Source: Loktanella sp. UBA3435 (GTDB taxonomy: Bacteria > Pseudomonadota > Alphaproteobacteria > Rhodobacterales > Rhodobacteraceae). From it: a stretch of DNA of 60,088 nucleotides. Shown here one piece after another: positions 9,006-17,107 of the stretch. The translations under genes and the position numbers were made by a program. Within the stretch, counting starts at the first letter, position 1; each line of letters begins with the position of its first letter. The stretch is from the NCBI GenBank assembly GCA_002378665.1, contig DFSO01000059.1:1-60088 (forward strand), given 5' to 3'. The notes beneath the pieces were generated by a model that worked only from the letters and a program-made list of their open reading frames with translations, was not told the origin of the DNA and ran no database searches.

Positions 9006-9578
9006 ATGTTTTATCGTGACGAGCGTCTTGCGCTCTTCATCGATGGTTCAAATCTTTATGCGGCTGCAAAATCGCTCGGCTTTGACATCGACTATAAGCT
9101 ACTGCGCGCTGAGTTCATGCGTCGCGGGAAAATGGTACGCGCATTTTACTACACCGCGCTTTTAGAGAACGACGAGTATTCACCAATTCGCCCCTTGGTC
9201 GATTGGCTTAACTACAACGGCTTCACCATGGTGACAAAGCCAGCCAAGGAATACACAGACAGCATGGGCCGCCGTAAGGTCAAGGGTAACATGGACATCG
9301 AACTAGCCGTCGATGCGATGGAGCTTGCGCCTTTTGTCGACCATATTGTGATCTTTTCAGGTGACGGCGATTTCCGCCCGCTGGTCGAGGCGCTGCAACG
9401 CAAAGGTGTTCGCGTTTCTGTCGTTTCCACGATCCGCAGCCAACCACCGATGATATCGGATGAACTGCGGCGTCAGGCAGACAATTTCATCGAGCTCGAC
9501 GAGCTGCGTGACGTTGTCGGCAGGCCAACTCGCGAACCAATGAGCGAGCAAGAGACTCTCAACCAAGACGCTGATTAA
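9006..9578 (+). CDS. NYN (LabA/DUF88) domain protein, putative RNase
   Basis: A 190-aa NYN/PIN-like protein. The LFIDGSNLYAAAKSLGF block carries D13; KGNMDIELAVDAME carries D97; IVIFSGDGDFRPLVEAL carries D120 and D122. These acidic residues form the metal site of NYN nucleases, so RNA cleavage is the likely activity, though no substrate is known. A TTG 15 bases upstream opens the same frame, but ATG at 9006 has GGAAGGA 6 bases before it. It diverges from folK. A strong terminator follows at once, so it is probably monocistronic. Confidence 0.88.
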   Translation: MFYRDERLALFIDGSNLYAAAKSLGFDIDYKLLRAEFMRRGKMVRAFYYTALLENDEYSPIRPLVDWLNYNGFTMVTKPAKEYTDSMGRRKVKGNMDIELAVDAMELAPFVDHIVIFSGDGDFRPLVEALQRKGVRVSVVSTIRSQPPMISDELRRQADNFIELDELRDVVGRPTREPMSEQETLNQDAD

Positions 9579-9585
9579 CGAATAT

Positions 9586-9611
9586 GGGCCAGAGATTTCT
9601 CTGGCCCTTCT
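9586..9611 (+). terminator. Rho-independent terminator after the NYN gene
   Basis: A near-perfect inverted repeat, GGGCCAGAGA pairing with TCTCTGGCCC, begins 8 bp after the NYN stop and is followed by TTCTT. The T tract is short but the stem is strong. The remaining 250 bp to ispH contain no gene that I can support. Confidence 0.75.
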
Positions 9612-9861
9612 TCCATGCAAATCGACCTTACTGGCAATAGTTTTTCTGCGCACTCAAACCAGAGGTTCGTATCGCGGGCTGACGACCCGCCAAAGGGTAG
9701 ATTTTCAAAGCACCATTTCCGAAGCTACCCCGACCTATCCCGCATCGCTCCGCGAACAATTGTGCTACCGGCCAAACTTCACCCTGTAACCTCGTCGCAT
9801 GGACGCCGTGCGCGATTGAGGTTAGGACTTATAAGCAGTTGATACCCGTCGGAGACCTCAA

Positions 9862-10812
9862 ATGAGCAAAGCGCCTCTCACCCTTTATCTTGCCGCCCCG
9901 CGTGGGTTTTGCGCAGGCGTTGACCGCGCCATTAAAATCGTCGAACTGGCGATCGAAAAATGGGGCGCGCCCGTCTATGTCCGCCACGAGATCGTGCACA
10001 ACAAATTTGTGGTTGATAGCCTGCGCGATAAAGGCGCAATCTTTGTCGAAGAACTCGACGAATGCCCCAATGATCGCCCCGTGATCTTCTCGGCACACGG
10101 CGTACCAAAATCAGTGCCAAATGCGGCAGAAGCCCGCAACATGGTCTATGTCGACGCGACCTGCCCGCTAGTGTCCAAGGTCCATATCGAGGCACAGCGC
10201 CATGCCGATGCCGGCCTGCAAATGATCATGATCGGCCATGAGGGCCACCCCGAAACCGTTGGCACCATGGGCCAGTTACCGACTGGCGAAGTGCTGCTTG
10301 TCGAGACGGTCGAAGACGTCGCATCGGTGACCCCGCGCGACCCAAGCAAGCTCGCCTTTGTGACCCAAACCACCCTGTCCGTCGACGACACCATTGATAT
10401 TGTTGCAGCCCTTCAGGCCCGCTTTCCTGCCATCGTCGGCCCGCATAAAGAAGACATCTGCTACGCCACCACCAACCGCCAAGAAGCGGTCAAGGCGATG
10501 GCGCCAAAGTGCGACGCGATGCTTGTCGTCGGCGCGCCCAATTCGTCGAACTCGCGCCGCTTGGTCGAGGTCGGTGCGCGTGCAGGCTGTTCCTATGCGC
10601 AACTGGTACAACGGGCCACGGACATTGATTGGCGGGCTTTGGACGGGATCACCTCAATGGGAATCACGGCGGGGGCCTCTGCGCCAGAAGTCCTGATCAA
10701 CGAAGTGATCGACGCTTTTCGCGACCGCTATGATGTGACTGTCGAGATGGTGGAAACCGCCGTCGAGAACGTCGAGTTCAAAGTGCCGCGCGTCCTGCGC
10801 GAGGCATCATGA
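9862..10812 (+). CDS. ispH: 4-hydroxy-3-methylbut-2-enyl diphosphate reductase
   Basis: IspH, 316 aa, is the [4Fe-4S] enzyme that makes IPP and DMAPP in the last step of the MEP isoprenoid pathway. The three cluster cysteines are visible: C17 (PRGFCAGV), C101 (VDATCPLVSK) and C200 (EDICYATTNRQ). H46, H79, H129 and E131 of the substrate site are present. GGAGA precedes the ATG. It opens a plus-strand operon in which each gene overlaps the next; the next start overlaps its stop by 4 bp. Confidence 0.97.
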   Translation: MSKAPLTLYLAAPRGFCAGVDRAIKIVELAIEKWGAPVYVRHEIVHNKFVVDSLRDKGAIFVEELDECPNDRPVIFSAHGVPKSVPNAAEARNMVYVDATCPLVSKVHIEAQRHADAGLQMIMIGHEGHPETVGTMGQLPTGEVLLVETVEDVASVTPRDPSKLAFVTQTTLSVDDTIDIVAALQARFPAIVGPHKEDICYATTNRQEAVKAMAPKCDAMLVVGAPNSSNSRRLVEVGARAGCSYAQLVQRATDIDWRALDGITSMGITAGASAPEVLINEVIDAFRDRYDVTVEMVETAVENVEFKVPRVLREAS

Positions 10813-11258
10813 CGACAGGTCGCACAATCCCACAAGGGCCGCTTCTGCTAGGTCTGGCGGGGCTTTTGCCGTTCATTTGGGGTGCGGTGACGGTGCACGT
10901 GCCCGCCCTCGCAAACTGGGGCCAAATGACGCTCGGCGGACGCTTTGTCGGACCCTATGTGCAACTGTTTTACGGCGCGATCATCCTGTCGTTCATGTCA
11001 GGTGTTCTCTGGGGGTTTGCCACAAAGGGTGAAGGCTGGATCGGCTACGCTCTTTCCACACTTCCCGCGCTTTGGGCGTTTTTCACCACAGGTGGCGGAC
11101 CAGAAACGGCAGCCGTGAACCTGATCGTCGGCTTTGGCGGGTTGCTTCTGCTGGATTGGTATTTCTGGCGACTTGGCCTCGCGCCCGTTTGGTGGATGCG
11201 CTTGCGACTACTGTTGACGACCATCGTCATTCTCACCCTTCTCTTGGTGCTCATCTGA
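10809..11258 (+). CDS. DUF3429 membrane protein
   Basis: A 149-aa inner-membrane protein of the DUF3429 family with about four membrane segments (roughly 10-30, 50-72, 78-100 and 125-147). The motif FYGAIILSFMSGVLWGF is typical of the family. The function is unknown. ATG overlaps the ispH stop as ATGA, and its own TGA overlaps the next ATG as TGATG, so expression is coupled to isoprenoid synthesis and the methyltransferase. Confidence 0.8.
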   Translation: MTTGRTIPQGPLLLGLAGLLPFIWGAVTVHVPALANWGQMTLGGRFVGPYVQLFYGAIILSFMSGVLWGFATKGEGWIGYALSTLPALWAFFTTGGGPETAAVNLIVGFGGLLLLDWYFWRLGLAPVWWMRLRLLLTTIVILTLLLVLI

Positions 11259-11854
11259 TGCCTGACGCAAAGACAATTGCCTTTTACGACACCGCTGCAG
11301 AGCGTTACGCGAACCTAACGGACACAGGCACGCCAAACGAAAACCTTTTGGCGTTTATGGCACTTTTGCCCGCGGGCGGCTTTGTGCTTGATATTGGCTG
11401 CGGCCCTGCCCGCGCCTCTGTGCAAATGCGTGATGCGGGGTTTCGACCTGATCCTGTGGATGCCTCCACTGGCATGATTGAGCTGGCCAACAAAACCCAT
11501 GATATTGGCGCGCACTTGGCGACGTTTGACGACATTGATATGGTTGATGTCTACGACGGCGTCTGGGCGAACTTCTCGCTGCTTCACGCCGCGCACGAAG
11601 ACCTGCCGCGTTACCTTTCGGCTATCGCAAAGTCGCTGCATAGCAAAGGTATTTTCCACATCGCAATGAAAGTCGGCACAGGGGTTGAACGTGACAAAAT
11701 CGACCGTCTCTATTCCTACGTTTCTGTTCCAGAATTGCGTGGTCTGCTGAATGATGCTGGCTTTGACGTGCTGGATGTGGTCGAAGGCCATGAGGTCGGC
11801 TGTGCTGGCACCAATGATCCCTTTGTCGTGATGAGAGCCCGCAAACATGCCTGA
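11258..11854 (+). CDS. Class I SAM-dependent methyltransferase
   Basis: A 198-aa methyltransferase with the SAM-binding motif I VLDIGCGPARASVQM at about 43-57, then an acidic strand and a FSLLHAAHEDLP block near 105. The substrate is not predictable; such small COG2227/UbiE-like enzymes act on varied small molecules. The frame is open further upstream into DUF3429, but the ATG at 11258 overlaps the preceding TGA and is the natural start. The C-terminal 8 bp overlap rnhA. Confidence 0.85.
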   Translation: MPDAKTIAFYDTAAERYANLTDTGTPNENLLAFMALLPAGGFVLDIGCGPARASVQMRDAGFRPDPVDASTGMIELANKTHDIGAHLATFDDIDMVDVYDGVWANFSLLHAAHEDLPRYLSAIAKSLHSKGIFHIAMKVGTGVERDKIDRLYSYVSVPELRGLLNDAGFDVLDVVEGHEVGCAGTNDPFVVMRARKHA

Positions 11855-12299
11855 TTTATATGCCTACACAGACGGTGCTTGCTCTGGCAATCCAGGACCG
11901 GGCGGCTGGGGTGCGATCCTGATCGCGAAGGATGGAAACACGGTTTTGAAAGAGCGAGAGCTGAACGGAGGCGAGGCCCATACAACCAACAATAAGATGG
12001 AGTTGATGGCCGCGATTGCATCGCTTGAGGCGTTAGAGCGCCCCACCACGCTGACCATCGTGACCGATAGTTCTTATGTGAAAGACGGTATCACCTCTTG
12101 GATTTTCGGCTGGAAGAAACGCGGCTGGAAAACCGCGAATAACAAGCCCGTGAAAAACGAAGACCTGTGGAAGCGCCTTGATGCCGCGACCCAGCGCCAT
12201 GATGTGAAATGGGAATGGGTTAAGGGGCACGCGGGCCATCCAGAGAACGAGCGTGCTGATGAATTGGCGCGGGCGGGCATGGAACCGTTCAAGAAATGA
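11847..12299 (+). CDS. rnhA: Ribonuclease HI
   Basis: RNase HI, 150 aa, cleaves the RNA strand of RNA-DNA hybrids and removes R-loops and primers. The catalytic carboxylates are visible: D9 (YTDGACSGNPGPGG), E52 (NNKMELMAA), D74 (IVTDSSYV) and the C-terminal aspartate in HPENERADELA. The length is standard. It overlaps the methyltransferase by 8 bp and the downstream TRIC gene by 4 bp (ATGA). Confidence 0.96.
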   Translation: MPDLYAYTDGACSGNPGPGGWGAILIAKDGNTVLKERELNGGEAHTTNNKMELMAAIASLEALERPTTLTIVTDSSYVKDGITSWIFGWKKRGWKTANNKPVKNEDLWKRLDAATQRHDVKWEWVKGHAGHPENERADELARAGMEPFKK

Positions 12300-12919
12300 A
12301 CCCGCTGATTTTCCTCGATTATGCGTCGGTTTTTGTGTTTGCTTTGACGGGCGCCTTGGTCGCCAGCCGTGCGCAACTCGACCTGATCGGGTTCATTTTC
12401 ATCGCAAGTTTGACGGCTGTAGGTGGCGGTACGCTGCGTGATATTATCCTCAATCGCGAGACCGTGTTTTGGGTCGCCGACCCTTGGGTAATCGCCGTTG
12501 CAGCCCTTGCTGCACTCATCGTTTTCGCCACCGCGCACCTGCTGGAAAGCCGCGCGAAAAGCATCGTTTGGCTTGATGCCGCAGCCCTCGCGGTGGCTGT
12601 GCCTGCGGGTGTGGCCGTGGCGCTCAGTATGGAACAACCAAGCGCGATTGTGATTATTATGGGGATCACGACAGGGTGTTTTGGCGGGTTGATGCGCGAC
12701 GTGGTTTGCAACGAAGTGCCGATGGTTTTGAAGCAAGGCGAGCTTTATGTGACCTGCGCTTTGGTTGGTGCAATTGCCGCGTTGATCGCGTTGCAGGTTG
12801 GCTTGAGCGAAGGGAAGGCGCTGCTGGCGTGTGGTCTTTCAACCTTCACTTTGCGGGCAGGCAGTATCGCCTTTGGCTGGCAGCTTCCCGTCTATAAAAG
12901 CTTCCCGCCGCGCCAGTAA
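12296..12919 (+). CDS. TRIC/UPF0126 family cation channel protein
   Basis: A 207-aa membrane protein of the trimeric intracellular cation channel (YadS/YicG, UPF0126) family. It has two tandem homologous halves of about three helices each: the first carries FTGALVASRAQLDLIGF-like residues and AVGGGTLRDI, and the second carries GCFGGLMRDVVCNEVP. The paired GGGTLRD and GGLMRD glycine motifs are diagnostic. Bacterial members conduct monovalent cations; the role here is unknown. It is the last gene of the ispH operon, and the GTGCAC array begins right after its stop. Confidence 0.88.
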   Translation: MNPLIFLDYASVFVFALTGALVASRAQLDLIGFIFIASLTAVGGGTLRDIILNRETVFWVADPWVIAVAALAALIVFATAHLLESRAKSIVWLDAAALAVAVPAGVAVALSMEQPSAIVIIMGITTGCFGGLMRDVVCNEVPMVLKQGELYVTCALVGAIAALIALQVGLSEGKALLACGLSTFTLRAGSIAFGWQLPVYKSFPPRQ

Positions 12920-12924
12920 CTGCA

Positions 12925-12963
12925 ATGCACGGGACGTGCACTAAGTGTGCACAGCGCGTGCAC
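12925..12963. repeat. Array of four GTGCAC palindromes at 11-bp period
   Basis: Four copies of the self-complementary hexamer start at 12925 (ATGCAC), 12936, 12947 and 12958 (all GTGCAC), exactly 11 bp apart. The 5-bp spacers differ: GGGAC, TAAGT and AGCGC. The array fills the 49-bp gap between the convergent TRIC and quinone oxidoreductase genes. Neighbouring copies can also pair as 6-bp RNA hairpins. The same arrangement recurs at 52603-52641. The function is unknown to me. Confidence 0.85.
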
Positions 12964-12968
12964 CGATT

Positions 12969-13949
12969 TTACCCAACCTCGCCCACACGCAACACGATCT
13001 TGCCGATATGCTCGGAAGTCTCCATGCGGCGGTGTGCGTCTGCCGCATCCGCCAACGCAAACTCTTGATCCATGACGGGGGCGACGATACCGGCAGTCAG
13101 AAGCGGCCAAACTTTGTTGCGCAACTGATCGGCAATTTTCGCCTTGGCGATATCGCTTTGCGGGCGCAGGGTTGAGCCTGTCATCGTAAGCCTACGGGTC
13201 ATGACTTCTATCATGTTCAACTCAGCCTTTGGCCCTTGCAAGAATGCAATCTGCACAAGGCGGCCGTCATTGGCCAAGGCCTTGATGTTACGCTGCATGT
13301 AAGACCCGCAGACCATGTCGAGGATAATATCCGCGCCACCCATCGCGCGTATGATTTCGACGAAATCCGCGTCGCGGTAATTGATCGCCTGCTCGGCCCC
13401 AAGTGCCAGACAAGCTGCACACTTTTCATCCGATCCCGCGGTGGTGAACACGCGCGCCCCAAATGCCCGCGCCAGTTGGATCGCGGTTGTCCCGATGCCC
13501 GAGCTGCCTCCATGCACCAAGAACCGCTCGCCACCGATCAGGCCACCGCGCATGAAGACGTTAGACCAGACGGTGAAGAATGTTTCGGGCAGGCAAGCGG
13601 CTTGCTTCAGGGTCAAGCCAGCGGGCACCGGCAAGCAGTGTGCGGCGGGGGTCGCCACAAATTCAGCGTAACCGCCACCCGGCAAAAGGGCGCAGACCTG
13701 ATCGCCAATAGACAGATTCGCAACGCCGTCACCGAGGGCTACAACCTTGCCTGCGGCCTCAAGACCGGGCAGATCGCTGGCAGTCGCGGGCGGGTTATAG
13801 AGGCCCGCGCGCTGCAAGGCATCGGGGCGGTTCACGCCTGCATAAGCGACCTGAATGACGACCTCGCCGTAACCCGCGACAGGCATAGGGCGGTCGCAGA
13901 GTTGCAAGACTTCGGGTCCGCCTGCTTTGGTGATCTCAACGGCTTTCAT
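12969..13949 (-). CDS. NAD(P)H quinone oxidoreductase, PIG3 type
   Basis: A 326-aa zinc-free medium-chain dehydrogenase/reductase of the PIG3/quinone oxidoreductase type. The GroES-like domain (about 1-120) starts MKAVEITKAGGPEVLQL. The NADPH-binding fold has VHGGSSGIGTTAIQLARAF at about 143-161. It reduces quinones or enones; the physiological substrate is unknown. Its ATG overlaps the COQ9 stop by 4 bp, and this pairing suggests a connection with ubiquinone metabolism, which is inference. Confidence 0.88.
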   Translation of the reverse strand: MKAVEITKAGGPEVLQLCDRPMPVAGYGEVVIQVAYAGVNRPDALQRAGLYNPPATASDLPGLEAAGKVVALGDGVANLSIGDQVCALLPGGGYAEFVATPAAHCLPVPAGLTLKQAACLPETFFTVWSNVFMRGGLIGGERFLVHGGSSGIGTTAIQLARAFGARVFTTAGSDEKCAACLALGAEQAINYRDADFVEIIRAMGGADIILDMVCGSYMQRNIKALANDGRLVQIAFLQGPKAELNMIEVMTRRLTMTGSTLRPQSDIAKAKIADQLRNKVWPLLTAGIVAPVMDQEFALADAADAHRRMETSEHIGKIVLRVGEVG

Positions 13950-14620
13950 GATTTTGGTCCCTCTTTCCAGATACCCGGAAGATCGGGATCGGGTTTGCTG
14001 TTTGGTGCTTTGATCCTGCTCATCATTGCGGCGAGTGGGCCGGTGAACGGCTTCAACAAAGCCGATCCTCGAACCTTTGCTTTGACCTTCTCAACCTGCA
14101 TGACATTCTCGATACGGCGGTCGATGAAATCATCTACGGCACCCGCATCGTCGCCCAACCAGAACAACACGACGGACCCGTAAACCGCTGATAATGTTGC
14201 GCGTTTTGTGTACCAATTCACATCGTCAGAGGTATCACCCAGCGCATTCCATATCGCATCAGCCGTGCCCCAAATGAGCTTCGCCCCGTCACCCGCATGG
14301 TTTGGTAAGGCAAAGAGTGAAGTGCCACGACGCACCACTTCTTTATCCTCGGCCGCTGCTAACCGCAGGCGGATCGCATGTGCGACCTTTTCGGAATAAC
14401 GCATGGTGAACAAGTCCGCCTCGGCCATAGCTTTGGTCATCGCAGCATCCCCGCGCAGATGGTAAGCGATCGCCAAATCCACCGCACCGCGCGGGCAGAT
14501 TGCGGGATCGATCCCCGTTTCCGCCACGGCCGCATCAAAGGTCGCGGGCGACCAGCCGTCGAAGGCGACGTGCGGCAATGCTGCGTCAAGAAGGGTGTCG
14601 AGCGGATTGGTCATGGTCAA
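13946..14620 (-). CDS. COQ9 family ubiquinone biosynthesis protein
   Basis: A 224-aa COQ9-family protein. In eukaryotes and alphaproteobacteria this family binds lipids and supports the Coq7/UbiF-type hydroxylation of ubiquinone precursors. The TetR-like helical fold is visible, with SEKVAHAIRLRL near 75, the long C-terminal helix after DDVNWYTKRATLSAVYGS, and FIDRRIENVMQVEKVK. It is the first gene of a two-gene operon with the quinone oxidoreductase. It diverges from rpsU. Confidence 0.9.
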   Translation of the reverse strand: MTMTNPLDTLLDAALPHVAFDGWSPATFDAAVAETGIDPAICPRGAVDLAIAYHLRGDAAMTKAMAEADLFTMRYSEKVAHAIRLRLAAAEDKEVVRRGTSLFALPNHAGDGAKLIWGTADAIWNALGDTSDDVNWYTKRATLSAVYGSVVLFWLGDDAGAVDDFIDRRIENVMQVEKVKAKVRGSALLKPFTGPLAAMMSRIKAPNSKPDPDLPGIWKEGPKS

Positions 14621-14722
14621 ACTCCTGTGCTTGACAGAACACTAGACAAAATCAAAAGCCTTTGCTATCCGACAACTTCCTGCAATTTTGCAAATTTAAC
14701 TTAGAGAGGTGGTGAAAACCAC

Positions 14723-14929
14723 ATGCAGGTTAGTGTTCGTGATAACAACGTCGATCAGGCGTTGCGTGCTCTGAAGAAAAAGCTCCAGCGTGAAGGCGTT
14801 TTTCGTGAGATGAAGCTTAAGCAGCATTTCGAGAAACCGTCCGTGCGTAAAGCACGCGAGAAAGCAGAAGCTATCCGTCGTCAGCGCAAGCTGGCTCGGA
14901 AGAAGCTCCAGCGTGAAGGTTTGCTGTAA
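14723..14929 (+). CDS. rpsU: 30S ribosomal protein S21
   Basis: S21, 68 aa, is a small basic protein of the 30S platform near the anti-Shine-Dalgarno sequence. The N-terminal MQVSVRDNNVDQALRALKKK is the normal start, and a GAGAGGTGG ribosome-binding region precedes it. The heptad KKLQREG occurs twice, near residues 19-25 and 60-66; this is the usual alphaproteobacterial S21 form. It has its own strong terminator, so it is transcribed alone. Confidence 0.97.
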   Translation: MQVSVRDNNVDQALRALKKKLQREGVFREMKLKQHFEKPSVRKAREKAEAIRRQRKLARKKLQREGLL

Positions 14930-14958
14930 AGCAGCCCGATCCTCGTTTTGAAAACTAG

Positions 14959-14998
14959 AAACCCCCGTTAGAGTGATCTGGCGGGGGTTTTGTTTTTC
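14959..14998 (+). terminator. Rho-independent terminator of rpsU
   Basis: The 11-bp stem CCCCCGTTAGA (14962-14972) pairs with TCTGGCGGGGG (14977-14987), with two G-T pairs and a GTGA loop. A TTTTGTTTTT tract follows. This is a textbook intrinsic terminator 30 bp after the rpsU stop. Confidence 0.92.
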
Positions 14999-15045
14999 CT
15001 TTGATACAGGTTAATCAGAGGGTAAATTTTAGAAGGTTCCGAGAG

Positions 15046-15492
15046 ATGGTCCGCAAGTTTTTTATGGCTTATTTCGCCTTTATCGCGTGGTTCGCCGTTA
15101 TTGTCGGCAGCGTCGGTATCTTTATGAACCTAATCCCGATTCTGTCAGACAATGTCTTCGATTTCGGGTCAACTCGCATGAATGTTGAGGTGATACGCGT
15201 TGAGGAAAAGCCCGCTGGAGATAGATCATTGTTCCGACCCGTCTTCGCGATCTTGAAGTCTGACGAAACGTTACATGAGCACATTGGAGAGATGTGGGTA
15301 TGGCCCCAACCTCATGAGGTTGGGGACGTTGTTGCTGGCCGATATGATGAGAAAACTGGTGAGATTACGAGCGATCTCATGCTTCGCAAAAGCCAGTTGT
15401 TCAATTGGCTATTCTTGGGCCAAGGCGCCATTTTTGTATTCCTAGGCAGTTGGTTCTTGCTTTGGCGCAAGAGGAAACGAAAGGCAGCCTAG
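15046..15492 (+). CDS. DUF3592-like membrane protein
   Basis: A 148-aa protein with a membrane segment near the N-terminus (about 5-28) and another near the C-terminus (about 118-140), flanking an external beta-rich stretch of about 85 residues. This is the layout of DUF3592 proteins, whose function is unknown. A TTG at 15001 opens the same frame, but ATG at 15046 has AGAAGG 9 bases upstream and leads straight into the membrane helix. It is convergent with the next gene, 34 bp apart. Confidence 0.7.
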   Translation: MVRKFFMAYFAFIAWFAVIVGSVGIFMNLIPILSDNVFDFGSTRMNVEVIRVEEKPAGDRSLFRPVFAILKSDETLHEHIGEMWVWPQPHEVGDVVAGRYDEKTGEITSDLMLRKSQLFNWLFLGQGAIFVFLGSWFLLWRKRKRKAA

Positions 15493-15526
15493 CTCGCGCG
15501 CGCAGCCAACATTGAACATGGAACCG

Positions 15527-15922
15527 TTATCGCGCCAAAAGTGACCGCAGGAATAGCCCCGTTCCGCCGAAGAGCAGAACGAGTATGACGAGCAGATCAA
15601 AGACGCTCATGTTCGCGAATTGTAGGGTGGTGCTGGCGATGACGCCGTAAATCAGCGCGATGATGGAGCCTACGGCCAAGATCCAGCCGATCCAGTTGCG
15701 CGAGTTGTAGAAAATCATCAGCACGCCGAGCATAAACACGATCAGGATCATACCGCTCGTCACAGGCACGCCGCCCGCGTTAAAGGTTGTCATGCCAAGC
15801 CCGAAAGTTGGCCGCACGATGATGGATTTCAGCAGGAGGTATCCACCGCCGATCATCATGATAAGCCCGAGTAAAAAGCTGCCTTGCCCGCCGTCCGTGC
15901 CGCCTGCGCCGCGATATGCCAT
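15527..15922 (-). CDS. Hypothetical four-helix membrane protein
   Basis: A 131-aa protein with about four membrane segments (roughly 15-32, 56-72, 77-96 and 105-126) after a short glycine-rich polar N-terminus. I do not recognise a characterised family; similar small proteins occur in Rhodobacteraceae. It lies 36 bp after the DmdA-like gene on the same strand and may share its transcript. The length and composition are consistent with a real gene. Confidence 0.65.
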   Translation of the reverse strand: MAYRGAGGTDGGQGSFLLGLIMMIGGGYLLLKSIIVRPTFGLGMTTFNAGGVPVTSGMILIVFMLGVLMIFYNSRNWIGWILAVGSIIALIYGVIASTTLQFANMSVFDLLVILVLLFGGTGLFLRSLLAR

Positions 15923-15958
15923 TGGTGTCTCCCTGTTGGGTCGGATCGTGCCTGTGAT

Positions 15959-17065
15959 CTAGACGAACGGCAAGCGGGCCAAATGGAGCTGCCGCGTTTC
16001 GTTGTCATATGTGACGAAGAGGTCATCTGGCGCGTCTTTGGCGATCATGCCGACGCCGATATTGCCGCCGCAACGCGGTGAGTAGGTCGCCTCGCTCAAG
16101 GTGCCAACAGCGACGCCTTTAGGATCCACGACCGTCAGGTTATCCTCGAAATGCAGGATCGGTTCGCCGTCGATGGTGAAGCCTGTGCGCTGCCGGTTAA
16201 CGCCGTCCGCTACGATCTTTTGCAGGGCCGCTTTGCCGATGAAATCGCCTTTTTCGAAGTCCACAAGCTTGCCCAAGCCGATCTCGAACGGGTTGCACGG
16301 ATTGACCTGTAGCCGCCCGTCCGCGCCGTAAGACACAAGGCCGCTTTCCAGCCGTTCCAGATCGTTGGGCGCACCGGGGCCGATGCCGTGGGGTTGGCCT
16401 GCCGCCTTCACCTTTGCCCAGAGGTCGGGCCCGAATTTGCTATCTTGCAGGTAAAGCTCGAACCCGCCTTGTTTGGACCAGCCAGATCGCGCGAGGACGA
16501 GGGGGATTCCGTCGAGGTCAGTTTGCTTGAACCCGAAATATGTAAGCTCGCGCACCCAGTCGCCGAAGAGTGAGGCAATGACGGCCTCGGCCTTTGGTCC
16601 TTGCACTGCAAGGGGGGAGACGTCGGGTTCAAACACCTGCACATCCAAGCCCCGCTCGGCGGCGATTGCGGAGGCCCAAAGGGCGATGTCGCTATCTGCG
16701 ATGGAAAGCCAAAAGCGGTTTTCTTCCAACTTCAGGAGGACTGGGTCGTTAATCAAATTGCCCGCGTGATCGCAAAGCGGCACATAGCGGCCCTGCCCGA
16801 CTTTGGTTTTGCTCATGTCGCGGGTCGTCAGGTATTGGATCAACCCGCTTGCGTCTGGGCCTTTGATTTCGACCTGCCGTTGGGCTGCCACATCCCACAT
16901 CGCGACGCCGTTCATCAGACGGTCATATTCGGCGGCAGGATCGCCAAAGTGCGCAGGTATGAACATATGGTTGTAGACCGAGAACGACTTTACGCCATCC
17001 GCGACCGTCGCGTCAAAGTAGCAGGATTTGCGGTTATTCGGCCCGATGCCAATCGTGAAAGTCAT
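15959..17065 (-). CDS. DmdA-like GcvT-family aminomethyltransferase
   Basis: A 368-aa GcvT-fold protein that resembles dimethylsulfoniopropionate demethylase (DmdA) more than glycine-cleavage T protein. It has GVKSFSVYNHMFIP, MWDVAAQRQVEIKGPDA, WLSIADSDIALW, EPDVSPLAVQGPKAE and LARSGWSKQGGFELYL, all close to recalled DmdA sequences. DmdA moves a methyl group from DMSP to tetrahydrofolate. The neighbours (ftsK, a membrane protein) are not the usual dmdA-acuI locus, so this may be a paralogue with another methylated substrate. The family is certain; the DMSP activity is not. Confidence 0.75.
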   Translation of the reverse strand: MTFTIGIGPNNRKSCYFDATVADGVKSFSVYNHMFIPAHFGDPAAEYDRLMNGVAMWDVAAQRQVEIKGPDASGLIQYLTTRDMSKTKVGQGRYVPLCDHAGNLINDPVLLKLEENRFWLSIADSDIALWASAIAAERGLDVQVFEPDVSPLAVQGPKAEAVIASLFGDWVRELTYFGFKQTDLDGIPLVLARSGWSKQGGFELYLQDSKFGPDLWAKVKAAGQPHGIGPGAPNDLERLESGLVSYGADGRLQVNPCNPFEIGLGKLVDFEKGDFIGKAALQKIVADGVNRQRTGFTIDGEPILHFEDNLTVVDPKGVAVGTLSEATYSPRCGGNIGVGMIAKDAPDDLFVTYDNETRQLHLARLPFV

Positions 17066-17107
17066 GAACGTTCCCCAGAAAAATGGCGCCCGAAGGCGCC
17101 ACTTTGA

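Noticed and set aside
10896..10901. Single GTGCAC hexamers inside genes (for example in the DUF3429 gene)
   Set aside because: They are isolated and not at 11-bp period, so they are not counted as part of the array element.
13236..14183. A 315-codon open frame antisense to the quinone oxidoreductase and COQ9 genes
   Set aside because: Both minus-strand genes have clear families and motifs; the antisense product has none.
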